64,000 nucleotides of DNA from Nitrospinaceae bacterium (GTDB lineage: Bacteria; Nitrospinota; Nitrospinia; Nitrospinales; Nitrospinaceae), in NCBI GenBank assembly GCA_029261395.1, contig JAJDBJ010000002.1:1-64000 (forward strand). The letters are read 5' to 3'. A model generated the notes under the pieces. It did no database searches. It was not told the DNA's origin and worked only from the letters and a program-made list of their open reading frames with translations. Both the position numbers and the translations under genes were made by a program. Positions 35,161-46,883 of this stretch are shown piece by piece (the stretch's first letter is position 1; every line of letters starts with the position of its first letter).

Positions 35161-37227
35161 ATGCCAGATCTGTTTATAGAAATCGGAACTGAAGAAATCC
35201 CCGCCGGGTACATTGAACCGGCGCTGGCGGACATGGGACAAAAGCTCGCCGACTTCTTCGAAAAGGGCCGTGTGGATGCAGGAACGCCGCAGGTGATGGG
35301 CACGCCGCGCCGTCTGGTGGTGCATATCCCGGACGTCGATGCCCGACAACAGGACGTGGTCGAGACCTATCAGGGTCCCAACGTCAAGGTGGCGTACGAT
35401 GCCGAAGGCAATCCCACCAAAGCGGCGATCGGTTTCGCGCGGGGCAAGGGTGTGGATATCGCCGATTTGACGACCATGGAATCTCCCAAGGGCGAAGTGA
35501 TCTGCGCCAAAGTCGAGAAAAAGGGCCAGCCCACCGTTCAGATATTAAATGAATACCTTTCGCAGTGGATGGCCGACATCACCTTCCCTAAAAAAATGCG
35601 CTGGGGATCGCGCAAGATTCCGTTTGTGCGTCCGGTCCACTGGATCGCCGCGCTGTTCGACGGCAAAAAACTGAAATTCGATTTCGAGGGCACCAAGGCC
35701 GGCAATACTTCTCAGGGCCATCGTTTCCTCAAACCGCAGAAATTTAAATTCGACAGTTTCAAAAGCTATCTCCGGGAATGCAAGAAGCACAAGGTCATGG
35801 TCGATCCGGCGGAGCGTCGACAATCCATCCAAGACCAAATCAAAACCATCGCCAAACAGGTGAAGGGCAAGGTGAAGGAAGACGCCGGCCTGCTCGACAC
35901 GGTGACTCATCTTGTCGAGTTCCCGGTGGCGGTGCTGGGCGAGTTCGACAAGGCTTATCTGGAACTGCCGAAGGAACTGCTGGTCATTACCATGAAGGTG
36001 CACCAGAAATATTTCCCGGTGTGGAAGGGCGACAAGCTCCTGCCGTATTTCATCACCATCAGCAACATGAAGGCGAAGGGCAAAGACATCCCGCGCGGCA
36101 ACCAGCGCGTGTTGAAAGCGCGGCTGGAGGACGCCCGCTTCTTTTACGACGAAGACCGCAAACGCAAGCTGGAAGATTTCGTCGACGATCTCAAAGGCGT
36201 GGTGTTCCAAAAAGACCTCGGCACCTCGCATGAAAAGCTGATGCGTATCGTGTCGCTGGCCGGAACGATTGCGCAGAAGGTGTGTCCGGAAGCGGAAGAC
36301 ACGGCGAAACGCGCCGCGTTGTTGTCGAAGGCCGATCTGGTGTCGCAGATGGTGTTCGAGTTCCCGGAACTGCAGGGCATCATGGGCGGTTATTACGCCG
36401 AACATAGCGGAGAAAGCGCAGAAGTGGCGCAGGCCATCAAGGAACATTACCAGCCCGCGTTTGCAGGAGACGCCGTACCCTCTACCAAGGCTGGAGCCGT
36501 GGTGGCGGTGGCGGACAAGCTGGACACCATCGTCGGTTGTATCGGCGTCGGATTGATCCCGTCCGGGTCGGAAGACCCGTATGCCCTGCGGCGTCACGCG
36601 ATGGGTATCATGCAGATATTGAGCGAGTACAACTTCAGCCTCGATCTCGAATGGTTGATTGAGCAGGGGACCCGGACGCTGGGCGATAAAGCCAAACTCT
36701 CCAGTGAGGAAATCTTTGGCCATTGCAAGGCTCTGTTCAACCAGCGGTTCAAGTCGATGTTGGCGGGCGACGGATATGAGCACGACGTGATCGACGCCGT
36801 TCTGGCTACCAAAATAGCTTCTTTCAAAAATGCAGAGGGGAAAGCCAAGGCCTTGTCCGAACTGAAACAGCAGGATTATTTTGCGGATTTGGCCACGGCG
36901 TTCAAGCGTGTGGACCGCATTATCGAAGGCGACATTCCGAGTACCATCGACCCGGAACTCTTCACTGAAGAAGCCGAAAAGGCGTTGTTTAGGAAATTCG
37001 CCGGGATCAAGCCCACTGTGGAAAATCAAACTCTGGCGGGAGATTACGCCGGGGCGCTGGCGAAGATTGTCGAGATCAAGGCCGAGGTGGACGCTTTCTT
37101 TGACCACGTGATGGTCAACGTGGACGATGCGGCGCTCAAGGCCAACCGCATGGCCCTGCTCAAGTCGATTGCCGGCCTGTTTTCCCCGCTGGCCGACTTT
37201 TCCAAGATCGTTCTGAAAAAAAATTGA
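35161..37227 (+). CDS. glyS: glycyl-tRNA synthetase beta subunit
   Basis: GlyS binds tRNA-Gly and completes the alpha2-beta2 synthetase with GlyQ (18933). The 688-residue protein has the N-terminal LFIEIGTEEIPAGYI, QGPNVKVAYDAEGNPTKAAIGFA near residue 77, PKKMRWG near 140 with FVRPVHWI, and the HD-like region ITMKVHQKYFP near 275. The C-terminal anticodon-binding part follows (GCIGVGLIPSGSEDPYALRRHAMGI near 460). TGGAGAG lies just before the ATG. It is separated from glyQ and has its own promoter, so subunit balance cannot rely on one operon. Confidence 0.97.
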   Translation: MPDLFIEIGTEEIPAGYIEPALADMGQKLADFFEKGRVDAGTPQVMGTPRRLVVHIPDVDARQQDVVETYQGPNVKVAYDAEGNPTKAAIGFARGKGVDIADLTTMESPKGEVICAKVEKKGQPTVQILNEYLSQWMADITFPKKMRWGSRKIPFVRPVHWIAALFDGKKLKFDFEGTKAGNTSQGHRFLKPQKFKFDSFKSYLRECKKHKVMVDPAERRQSIQDQIKTIAKQVKGKVKEDAGLLDTVTHLVEFPVAVLGEFDKAYLELPKELLVITMKVHQKYFPVWKGDKLLPYFITISNMKAKGKDIPRGNQRVLKARLEDARFFYDEDRKRKLEDFVDDLKGVVFQKDLGTSHEKLMRIVSLAGTIAQKVCPEAEDTAKRAALLSKADLVSQMVFEFPELQGIMGGYYAEHSGESAEVAQAIKEHYQPAFAGDAVPSTKAGAVVAVADKLDTIVGCIGVGLIPSGSEDPYALRRHAMGIMQILSEYNFSLDLEWLIEQGTRTLGDKAKLSSEEIFGHCKALFNQRFKSMLAGDGYEHDVIDAVLATKIASFKNAEGKAKALSELKQQDYFADLATAFKRVDRIIEGDIPSTIDPELFTEEAEKALFRKFAGIKPTVENQTLAGDYAGALAKIVEIKAEVDAFFDHVMVNVDDAALKANRMALLKSIAGLFSPLADFSKIVLKKN

Positions 37228-37333
37228 AAAAAACTGATTCCTTCCCTCCTGTTGCCGCGTCTTTAATGTTATTATCTGCCGATGTTCAAGTACGAGACAT
37301 TTTCTGTTTATACGGAGTATCCGAAGCCCAGCA

Positions 37334-39967
<2,634 letters not shown>

Positions 39968-40121
39968 CCTGCTAATTCCCCCTGTTTGAAGGGAAAATCC
40001 GGTTGACTTCCCCTGGGCCTGCAATCATAATTGACCCATTCGATTTATGTGTGGACATCAGTCCGGTCTGCGAGTGTACTCCAAGGTGTGGAGATTTGCT
40101 CGGGCTGGGATTTTTTATGGT

Positions 40122-40155
40122 TTGGACCCTTTCATCAAAGTAGTTATAACTACTT
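40122..40155 (+). promoter_or_regulatory. promoter with overlapping 18-bp perfect palindrome upstream of the epimerase
   Basis: TTGGAC (40122-40127), a 17-base spacer and TATAAC (40145-40150) form a candidate promoter. A perfect palindrome AAGTAGTTATAACTACTT (40138-40155) covers the -10 element, the usual place for a repressor operator. The epimerase ATG lies 26 bases downstream, after TTGGAGG. Confidence 0.5.
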
Positions 40156-40180
40156 GATAATAAAGTATTTGGAGGTTTGA

Positions 40181-41119
40181 ATGAACGTCGCAATTACCGG
40201 GATCACCGGCATGGTCGGGTCCCATTTGATCAAGAAGCTATGCGAAGAAAATAGAGCAGGCGGCAAGCCCACTGTTCGGGCTTTGATCCGTGAGGGGAGT
40301 GTGGTCGATCACCTCAAGGCCTTCGAGGATGTGGATTATGTGATCGGCGGGCTGGAGGACAAGGAATCGTTGGCCAAGCTGGTGGACGGCATGGATGTGC
40401 TGGTTCACCTGGCGCATTATCCCGGTCCCGTACAAACCGCAGACGAACTGGTCAAAGTCAACGTGAACGGCACGTTCGACCTGTTGGAAGCGGCGCGCAA
40501 GGCGCGGGTTCAGCAGGTGGTGTTCATGAGTGCCTGTACGGTATTCGGTCAGATTCTGCCGACCGTCGATGCCGAACATCCGCTCGACGAAACGCATCCG
40601 GTAATGCCGGGAAGTTTGTACGGTGCCATCAAGTCGTCGATCGAATCATTCTGTTCCTTTTATCAAAGGAGCCGCGCCTTCAATACGACGATCCTGCGTC
40701 CGGTGACCATTTACGGCGTGAAGCCGCAAATCGACAAGTCCGAGTGGTTCAACACCATCGATTATCTGGCGACCAATTACAATGTCGATCTCAAAGGCAG
40801 TACCAAGTACGTTTCAGTTGCTTCGGTAACGCAGGCGTTGGACAAAGTGATCGGCAATCCGGATTGCGCCGGCAAGATTTATCATTTGATCGACGGCCAC
40901 ATTCACAATCTGGACCTGGGACAGATGATCATCGACCTGATCGATTCCTTCGGCGAAACTGAAGGGATCAAGGGAGAAGAAGGCGTGCCGATGTCCAACC
41001 AGGCGGCGAAAGATCTGGGCGTGGAGTTTCAAGGCGTGGAAGGCATCAAAGAATATATCAAGCTGGTTCATAAACTGCAGACGACCTTCGGCGGCGAACG
41101 TCTGGTCGATAAATGGTAA
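40181..41119 (+). CDS. NAD-dependent epimerase/dehydratase (extended SDR)
   Basis: The 312-residue protein is an extended short-chain dehydrogenase. The NAD-binding TGITGMVGSHLIKKL (GxxGxxG) is at the start, DVLVHLAHYPG near residue 70, VNGTFDLLEAARKA near 94, VVFMSACTVFG near 109 and the catalytic YGAIKSS (YxxxK) near 146, followed by LRPVTIYG. The substrate is likely a nucleotide sugar or a polyol, but nothing fixes it. A strong TTGGAGG precedes the ATG. It leads a possible cluster with the TPP decarboxylase genes 73 bases downstream. Confidence 0.88.
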   Translation: MNVAITGITGMVGSHLIKKLCEENRAGGKPTVRALIREGSVVDHLKAFEDVDYVIGGLEDKESLAKLVDGMDVLVHLAHYPGPVQTADELVKVNVNGTFDLLEAARKARVQQVVFMSACTVFGQILPTVDAEHPLDETHPVMPGSLYGAIKSSIESFCSFYQRSRAFNTTILRPVTIYGVKPQIDKSEWFNTIDYLATNYNVDLKGSTKYVSVASVTQALDKVIGNPDCAGKIYHLIDGHIHNLDLGQMIIDLIDSFGETEGIKGEEGVPMSNQAAKDLGVEFQGVEGIKEYIKLVHKLQTTFGGERLVDKW

Positions 41120-41192
41120 CGGACCGCTGTCGAGTCCCGGCGGTCGGGTAGTACGGGCGCCGTCGGTTCCTCACTTTACTTTTCTGATTCGG

Positions 41193-41693
41193 ATGCTTTC
41201 ATCTAAAATTTTTGTCGATAAATTGCGGGGAAACGGTTTTGATTTTTTCACCGGAGTACCCTGTTCCCTGCTGTCCGGCCTGATCGCTGAACTCGAAGCC
41301 GATCAGGGAATTGGATACATCCCCTCCGTGCGTGAAGATGCGGGAGTGGGTCTGTGCGCGGGGGCCTACATGGGCGGCAAGCAACCGGTTTTGCTGATGC
41401 AAAATTCGGGATTCGGCTACAGCCTCAACGCCTTCACCTCCCTCAACCTCATCTACAACATTCCGGTACTGGTCATCATGAGCTGGCGCGGGTGCGGCGG
41501 CAACGACGCGCCGGAGCATATCATCATGGGCGACATCAACGAGCCCCTGCTCAAGACGTCCGGTATGGAGTATTCGGTGCTGGATGAGAACAATGCCGAT
41601 CAGGTACTGACCACCGCCCTCAAAAAAATAAACGACGAGAAAGTGCCCTACACATTGTTGGTCAAGAAAGGACTATTCGATGAAAGGCATTGA
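41193..41693 (+). CDS. TPP-dependent decarboxylase alpha subunit (sulfopyruvate/phosphonopyruvate type)
   Basis: The 166-residue protein is the PYR half of a thiamine diphosphate enzyme. It has FFTGVPCSLLSGLIAEL at the start, SVREDAGVGLCAGAYMGGK with the cofactor-activating Glu near residue 48, and MQNSGFGYSLNAFTSL near 70. The WRGCGGNDAPEH segment resembles ComD of coenzyme M synthesis and the N-terminal half of phosphonopyruvate decarboxylase. The beta subunit gene overlaps its last 14 bases. Neither comA-like nor PEP mutase genes are seen here, so the substrate (sulfopyruvate, phosphonopyruvate or another 2-oxoacid) is open. Confidence 0.82.
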   Translation: MLSSKIFVDKLRGNGFDFFTGVPCSLLSGLIAELEADQGIGYIPSVREDAGVGLCAGAYMGGKQPVLLMQNSGFGYSLNAFTSLNLIYNIPVLVIMSWRGCGGNDAPEHIIMGDINEPLLKTSGMEYSVLDENNADQVLTTALKKINDEKVPYTLLVKKGLFDERH

Positions 41694-42240
41694 AGCCTTT
41701 GAGGCGCTGGCGCCTTTACTGAAGAACGAACCGACGGTGCTGGCGAACGGCTTCATCAGCCGTGCGTTCTTCAACGTGACCGACCGCAAGGAAAATTTTT
41801 ACATGATCGGGTCGATGGGCCTCGCATCGTCCATCGGGCTGGGGGTGGCGCTGGCGCAACCGGAACGCAAAACGCTGATCCTCGACGGCGACGGCAATGT
41901 GCTGATGTCGATGGGCACCCTGGCAATGATCGCCACCTGCGCGCCGAAAAACCTGATCCATATCGTAATCGATAACGAAGTGTACGAATCGACCGGAAGT
42001 CAACGTACCTTGTCGCACGAAATCAAACTGGAAGAAGTGGCTAAAAGCTCCGGATACAAGCAGGTCATGCGGGTGACTCGCCCGGAAGAGATCCAGCCCG
42101 CCTATGAGAAGTTGTATCAGGCCGAGGGGCCGGTGTTCCTGCTCATCAAGGTCGAGCCGGCGTTCGATGCCTCCCAGGGCCGGGTGACGCATACTCCCGA
42201 GGAAATCCGTGACCGGTTTATGGAGTCTATAACCGGATAG
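41680..42240 (+). CDS. TPP-dependent decarboxylase beta subunit (sulfopyruvate/phosphonopyruvate type)
   Basis: The 186-residue protein is the TPP-binding PP half. It has GSMGLASSIGLGVALAQPERK near residue 44, then the TPP motif LDGDGNVLMSMGTLAMIA near 68 and HIVIDNEVYESTGSQRTL near 95, which together hold Mg-TPP. It starts inside the alpha gene (overlap 41680-41693), so the two are translated together as one two-subunit enzyme, the ComDE-like arrangement. In phosphonate producers the two halves are usually one polypeptide. The ABC exporter gene follows 27 bases later and may be in the same operon. Confidence 0.83.
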   Translation: MKGIEAFEALAPLLKNEPTVLANGFISRAFFNVTDRKENFYMIGSMGLASSIGLGVALAQPERKTLILDGDGNVLMSMGTLAMIATCAPKNLIHIVIDNEVYESTGSQRTLSHEIKLEEVAKSSGYKQVMRVTRPEEIQPAYEKLYQAEGPVFLLIKVEPAFDASQGRVTHTPEEIRDRFMESITG

Positions 42241-42267
42241 AGTTTCGTCCGCCTCAAGAGTTCTCCT

Positions 42268-44019
42268 ATGAAAGATTTCTCCAAAATACTGCGTTACGCC
42301 AAACCGTACAGCAAGGGCATCGCCTTCGCTTTTCTGTGCCTGACGGTTACTTCGGTGATCACGTTGGCGCTTCCGCTGATGGTACGCAACATGATCAATG
42401 TGGTGGTGGTGGAGAAAAATGCGGTGGCGCTCAACACCCTGACTCTGGACATCATTGGGGTGATTGCGTTTCAGATGGTGTTCGGTATTACCCAGAATTA
42501 TATTCTGGGGTTTGTCGGCAACCGCATGACTGCCGATTTCCGGATGGATCTGTTCAATCATATCCAAAGTTTGTCCCTGCGATTTTTTCAGGAACGGCGG
42601 GTGGGGGAAATCATCTCCCGGATGAGTAACGATATCTCGGTGATTCAAAAAGCGTTGGTGTCGATTCCCGTGGCGGTTCTGCGACAATCCATCACTCTGG
42701 TGGGTGGGCTGGCCATCGTTTTTTATCTCAACTGGAAACTGTCGGGCCTGATACTGATCGTACTGCCTCCATTGATGCTGTTCGCCCGTATCTTCGGCAA
42801 ACGTTTGCGTACCCTGGCGGGACAGGTGCAGGACCAGCTGGCCCGCACCATGGTTGTGTTGGAGGAAGTGTTCTCATCCATCAAGGTGGTCAAGTCCTAC
42901 AATCGGGAAGAATACGAAAAGAAACGGTTTGAAGAAGGGATCGAAGCCGCCTTCGATGCCGAAGTGAAAAAAGTAAAGGTCTCCGCTTTCTTCGGTCCGT
43001 TTGTTTTGTTCCTGACGTTTCTGGTGTCCGCGCTGTTGGTGTGGTACGGCGGACGACAGGTCATGGCCGGGACCACCACGCCGGGAGAGCTGGCGGCGTT
43101 TTTTCTGTATGCGATTATCATCGCGGGGCCGATCGGTACCTTCGTGCGTCTGTACACACAAGTTCAGGAATCTTTGGGAGCTGTCCGGCGCGTCTACGAA
43201 ATACTGGAGACCCGGCCGTTGATCGTGGATCCGGAAAATCCGGTGGCGTTCGACAAGGTGGAGGGTGGAATCGAATTCGACCATGTCTCTTTTGGATATA
43301 ATAAAGATACTCCTATTTTGAAAGACGTGTCCCTGCAAGTGCGTCCGGGAGAGCAGGTGGCGCTGGTGGGCCCCAGTGGCGCGGGCAAGTCGACCGTGAT
43401 TCAGCTGGTGCACCGGTTTTTCGATGTGGATGAGGGAGCCATTCGTGTCGATGGTCATGACATTCGCGACACCGAGCTCAAAACGTTTTTGAATCACGTG
43501 GCGCTGGTGCCGCAGGAAACACTGTTGTTCGGCGGCACCATCCGTGAAAATATTTTGTACGGCAAACTCGACGCGACCGATGAGGAACTGGACCAGGCCG
43601 CCCGGTTTGCCAATGCGTACGACTTCATCAAGGATCTCGATCAGGGCTACGATACCGTGGTGGGTGAGAAGGGCGTCAAGCTGTCCGGAGGCGAGCGGCA
43701 GAGGATTGCCATTGCTCGCGCGCTGTTGAAAAATCCGAAGATTCTGATCCTGGACGAAGCGACGTCGTCCCTCGACAATCAATCGGAAACGCTGATTCAG
43801 GACGCGCTGGAAAATCTGATGCAGGACCGCACCACGCTCATCATCGCGCATCGGTTGAGCACGGTTCATAACGCCGACCGGATCGTCGTTCTCGACAAGG
43901 GCCGGGTGGTGGAAACGGGCAATCACAAGGAATTGATGGCCAACGAAGATTTATACTACAAGCTCTATACCCTGCGCGCGTTCGAAGACCCCGTCCCGGT
44001 GGAAAACGAAGTCCCTTAG
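42268..44019 (+). CDS. ABC exporter, fused permease and ATPase (MsbA type)
   Basis: The 583-residue half-transporter has a six-span membrane domain (about 15-300) and a nucleotide-binding domain (about 335-570). Walker A is GPSGAGKST near residue 370, the Q-loop VPQETLLFG near 412, the signature LSGGERQRIAIARALL near 473, Walker B ILILDEATSSLDNQ near 493 and the H-loop IIAHRLSTVHNADR. It would work as a homodimer exporting lipid, lipid A precursor or another amphipath. The family includes MsbA, but no lipid A genes are adjacent, so MsbA function is only possible. It lies 27 bases after the decarboxylase beta gene. Confidence 0.92.
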   Translation: MKDFSKILRYAKPYSKGIAFAFLCLTVTSVITLALPLMVRNMINVVVVEKNAVALNTLTLDIIGVIAFQMVFGITQNYILGFVGNRMTADFRMDLFNHIQSLSLRFFQERRVGEIISRMSNDISVIQKALVSIPVAVLRQSITLVGGLAIVFYLNWKLSGLILIVLPPLMLFARIFGKRLRTLAGQVQDQLARTMVVLEEVFSSIKVVKSYNREEYEKKRFEEGIEAAFDAEVKKVKVSAFFGPFVLFLTFLVSALLVWYGGRQVMAGTTTPGELAAFFLYAIIIAGPIGTFVRLYTQVQESLGAVRRVYEILETRPLIVDPENPVAFDKVEGGIEFDHVSFGYNKDTPILKDVSLQVRPGEQVALVGPSGAGKSTVIQLVHRFFDVDEGAIRVDGHDIRDTELKTFLNHVALVPQETLLFGGTIRENILYGKLDATDEELDQAARFANAYDFIKDLDQGYDTVVGEKGVKLSGGERQRIAIARALLKNPKILILDEATSSLDNQSETLIQDALENLMQDRTTLIIAHRLSTVHNADRIVVLDKGRVVETGNHKELMANEDLYYKLYTLRAFEDPVPVENEVP

Positions 44020-44049
44020 CAGGGGAGGCAACCCTCTACCGAGGGAGGG

Positions 44050-44184
44050 AATTTGCTGACCGTTAAAGGCGAACGATGATTGTGGAGCAAAGACTTAAAA
44101 ACACAGATTCTTCGCTAGCGCTCAGAATGACACTACACGTTTTTTTGTCATTCTGAGGAGCCGTAGGCAACGAAGAACCTATGT
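44050..44184. repeat. family D and A repeats between the ABC exporter and GH57 genes
   Basis: Family D (TTTGCTGACCGTTAAAGGCG, then ACGATGATTGTGGAGC) is followed by a family A element from 44101 to 44184 (ACACAGATTCTTCGCTAGCG, CTCAGAATGACA, TTTGTCATTCTGAGGAGCCG, ACGAAGAACCTATG). The rest of the 253-base gap shows no gene. Confidence 0.75.
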
Positions 44185-44272
44185 TTAGGTTTTTTTAACG
44201 CCGATAAATCAAGCAACGACAAAACATGGATTCCTCGTTGCCCCTCCACCGAATTTGTGCCGTTGAGGTGTT

Positions 44273-46423
44273 ATGAAAAAATTAAAATTTCTCTTCGGCA
44301 TTCACAACCACCAGCCTCTGGGCAACTTCGATCATGTATTCGAAGAATTGTATGGGCAATGCTACCAGCCGTATTTTGAAGTCCTGCAACAATTCCCCAA
44401 ACTGAAAACCACGGCCCATTTCAGCGGATGCCTTTTGGAATGGCTCAAGGCGCATCGACCGGAATACCTGGAAATGATTCGTGATTTGGTGCAAAACGGT
44501 CAGCTGGAACTTCTCAGCGGCGGGTTTTACGAACCGATTCTGTCCAGCCTCCCGGAAGAAGATGCCATCGGGCAGATCCGCATGATGAATGATTTTCTCG
44601 AAGCCGAGTTCGGTTGCCGACCGCAGGGGTTGTGGTTGACGGAGCGCATCTGGTCCCCTCACCTACCGAAAATCATCGCGCAGGCGGACCTGCGTTACAC
44701 GATAGTCGACGACACGCATTTTTATTATGCCGGCCTGGAGGAGCGGCAGATGCACGGGTATTACCTGACGGAGACGGAAGGGTTTTCGTTGGCAGTGTTC
44801 CCCATCAGCAAGACCCTGCGCTATTCCATTCCGTTTGATCTGCCCGAGGTGACTCTCGATCATTTACGCCGGTACCGCGACGAGTGGGGGTTTGATGCGG
44901 TGACGTATGCGGATGACGGTGAAAAATTCGGCGGTTGGCCGGAGACGCATCAATGGGTGTACGAGGAAAAATATCTTCATAAATTTTTTACGGCGCTGGA
45001 GGAACAATCAGATTGGCTGGAAACCATGACGTTCGGTGAATATGTGGACCGGCATCCGCCCACGGGCCGGGTCTATCTGCCGATGGCCTCGTATGAGGAG
45101 ATGATGGAGTGGTCATTGCCCTATGAAGCGGGCCTGCGTTTCCGCGAGCTCAAGCAAGAGTTGCAGGCCGCAGACGTCGATGAGGCGTCTGTCACTGAAT
45201 TTTTGCGGGGCGGGCAATGGGATAACTTTTTAACCAAGTATGAAGAGAGCAATCACCTGCACAAGCGCATGCTGGTTGCGGGAGAAAAGGTGAAGCAGTT
45301 GCCACCGGGACATCAGGAGTCCAGCGGCGCTCTGCGTGCCCTGTACCGCAGTCAGTGCAACTGTGCCTACTGGCACGGATTGTTCGGCGGGTTATATCTG
45401 AATTACCTCCGGCATGCGTTGTACAGCCAGATGATCGCGGCGGAGAACAGCGCCGATGATTTACTGTTTGGCACGGAGCGGGGATTGAGTGTTGAAACGG
45501 TCGACTTCAATAAAGATGGTTTTGATGAAGTGATTGTCAGCAACCCTCAAATAAACGCTTTCATTACACCGGCTCGGGGCGGGGCGTTGATGGAGCTGGA
45601 TTACCGCCCGGCCTGTTTCAATGTGAGCAACGTTCTGCGCCGTCGGCCCGAGGTGTACCATCAGGATATTCTGGATGCCCGGACCAGGGATGAGTCCGGC
45701 GGGGATCGACCTCTATCTATACACAATCGTATACAGCTCAAGGAAGAGGGCTTGCAGGATAAGCTGATTTACGATCGCCTGGATCGGTATTCTTTCATGG
45801 ATCATTGTTTGGCTCCCGCCAACACGTTCGAGGAGTTTAAGTCAGGCGCACAGGAAACGTTGGTTTCCTTTGCAGGCCAGCCTTATCAGTGGCAACGCGG
45901 GGAGGATCCGGTCGATCCGCACACTCCGTTTGAGTTGCGGTTGAAACGGGAAAGTGCCGGGAGTAGCTCAGGAGAGAGATGCCTTGCCGTTGAAAAGACT
46001 TATCGATTTGATCCCAACAGGGCCGCTTTGGAAGTAAGTTACAGTCTGCATAACAAAGACGAAAAACCTTTGGACTTCATTTGGTTGGTGGAGCATAACT
46101 TCACTTTGCTGGCGGGGGATGCGGCGGATCGGAACTACATTCTGCCCGAAGGCGGGCTGGAAGATTCAAGGTTGGCAAGTGCCGGGGTGTTGTCCGATAT
46201 TCAAACCCTGGGTATGAGGGATGAGTATTTTGGCTTTGAAGTGCAATTGAAATACAGTCCAGCCGTCGAGTTGTGGCGGTTTCCGGTAGAAACCGTATCG
46301 CAATCTGAAGAGGGATTCGAAAGCGTTTATCAGGGGTCTTGTATTGCAGGTTGTTGGAGGGTGCGATTAGAGCCGGGGCAGAGCCGGCAACTTCAGGCGG
46401 GTCTGGCAATCAAAAAGCTGTGA
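44273..46423 (+). CDS. GH57 4-alpha-glucanotransferase / alpha-amylase type enzyme
   Basis: The 716-residue protein matches the Thermococcus litoralis-type glucanotransferases. The GH57 barrel starts with FLFGIHNHQPLGNFDHVFE, then GLWLTERIWSP, where Glu at about 124 is the expected nucleophile, and VTYADDGEKFGGWP, where Asp at about 214 is the expected acid/base. Helical DUF1925-like (about 290-390) and beta-rich DUF1926-like (about 400-715) parts follow. It would transfer or cut alpha-1,4-glucans such as glycogen in the cytoplasm. TTGAGGTG precedes the ATG at 44273. No glg genes are adjacent. Confidence 0.92.
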   Translation: MKKLKFLFGIHNHQPLGNFDHVFEELYGQCYQPYFEVLQQFPKLKTTAHFSGCLLEWLKAHRPEYLEMIRDLVQNGQLELLSGGFYEPILSSLPEEDAIGQIRMMNDFLEAEFGCRPQGLWLTERIWSPHLPKIIAQADLRYTIVDDTHFYYAGLEERQMHGYYLTETEGFSLAVFPISKTLRYSIPFDLPEVTLDHLRRYRDEWGFDAVTYADDGEKFGGWPETHQWVYEEKYLHKFFTALEEQSDWLETMTFGEYVDRHPPTGRVYLPMASYEEMMEWSLPYEAGLRFRELKQELQAADVDEASVTEFLRGGQWDNFLTKYEESNHLHKRMLVAGEKVKQLPPGHQESSGALRALYRSQCNCAYWHGLFGGLYLNYLRHALYSQMIAAENSADDLLFGTERGLSVETVDFNKDGFDEVIVSNPQINAFITPARGGALMELDYRPACFNVSNVLRRRPEVYHQDILDARTRDESGGDRPLSIHNRIQLKEEGLQDKLIYDRLDRYSFMDHCLAPANTFEEFKSGAQETLVSFAGQPYQWQRGEDPVDPHTPFELRLKRESAGSSSGERCLAVEKTYRFDPNRAALEVSYSLHNKDEKPLDFIWLVEHNFTLLAGDAADRNYILPEGGLEDSRLASAGVLSDIQTLGMRDEYFGFEVQLKYSPAVELWRFPVETVSQSEEGFESVYQGSCIAGCWRVRLEPGQSRQLQAGLAIKKL

Positions 46424-46460
46424 CGGGTGAAGACTGGAATCAATAGCAGAATGGGCCGGG

Positions 46461-46883
46461 TTAGTTCTCTCCCGGGTCGGCACCGTTAAGAAAACCGATC
46501 AGGTGGGCTCTTTTTTCCTGATTCCCGCGGCGGTAAATGCGTACGGCCTTTTCGACCACTTCCCTTAATTTTTGATCTTCGCCGTAATCTTGGGCGGCCT
46601 CTTGAACCAACGCTCCGTCATCCAAGTCAGATGCGGCGGAACGGTCACGGGTCATGGGGCCTTTGCCCAGCAGTAACCAGATGATGTTCAGGTCAGAGTA
46701 AAGATACAATTTGGCGATAGTATCAGCCGAGGGCAGGGATTTGTTGTTTTCGATGTCAGATAAAGAGCCTTGGGAGATTTTAATCAGTTTGGCCAGTTCA
46801 AACGATTTGAGTGGCAGGGTTTTTCTCCATTGCCGGAGGCGGGTTCCCAGGTTTTTCGCCGCTCCTACTTTTTTATCTTGCAT
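46461..46883 (-). CDS. XRE-family helix-turn-helix regulator
   Basis: From the ATG at 46883 the product is 140 residues. The N-terminal HTH (about 11-70) includes LGTRLRQWRKTLPLKSFELAKLIKISQGSLSDIENNKSLPSADT, the typical XRE fold, then LYSDLNIIWLLLGKGP. The C-terminal part is acidic and then Arg/Lys-rich (AVRIYRRGNQEKRAHLIG) without a known ligand domain. A longer start at 46922 or 46949 is possible; the 46883 start lacks a strong ribosome site. A dyad upstream could be its own operator. It stands convergent to the GH57 gene. Confidence 0.8.
   Translation of the reverse strand: MQDKKVGAAKNLGTRLRQWRKTLPLKSFELAKLIKISQGSLSDIENNKSLPSADTIAKLYLYSDLNIIWLLLGKGPMTRDRSAASDLDDGALVQEAAQDYGEDQKLREVVEKAVRIYRRGNQEKRAHLIGFLNGADPGEN

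Noticed and set aside
35545-37107. 520-residue leftward frame opposite glyS
   Set aside because: Long only because of the GC-rich codon use of glyS; the sequence resembles no protein family.
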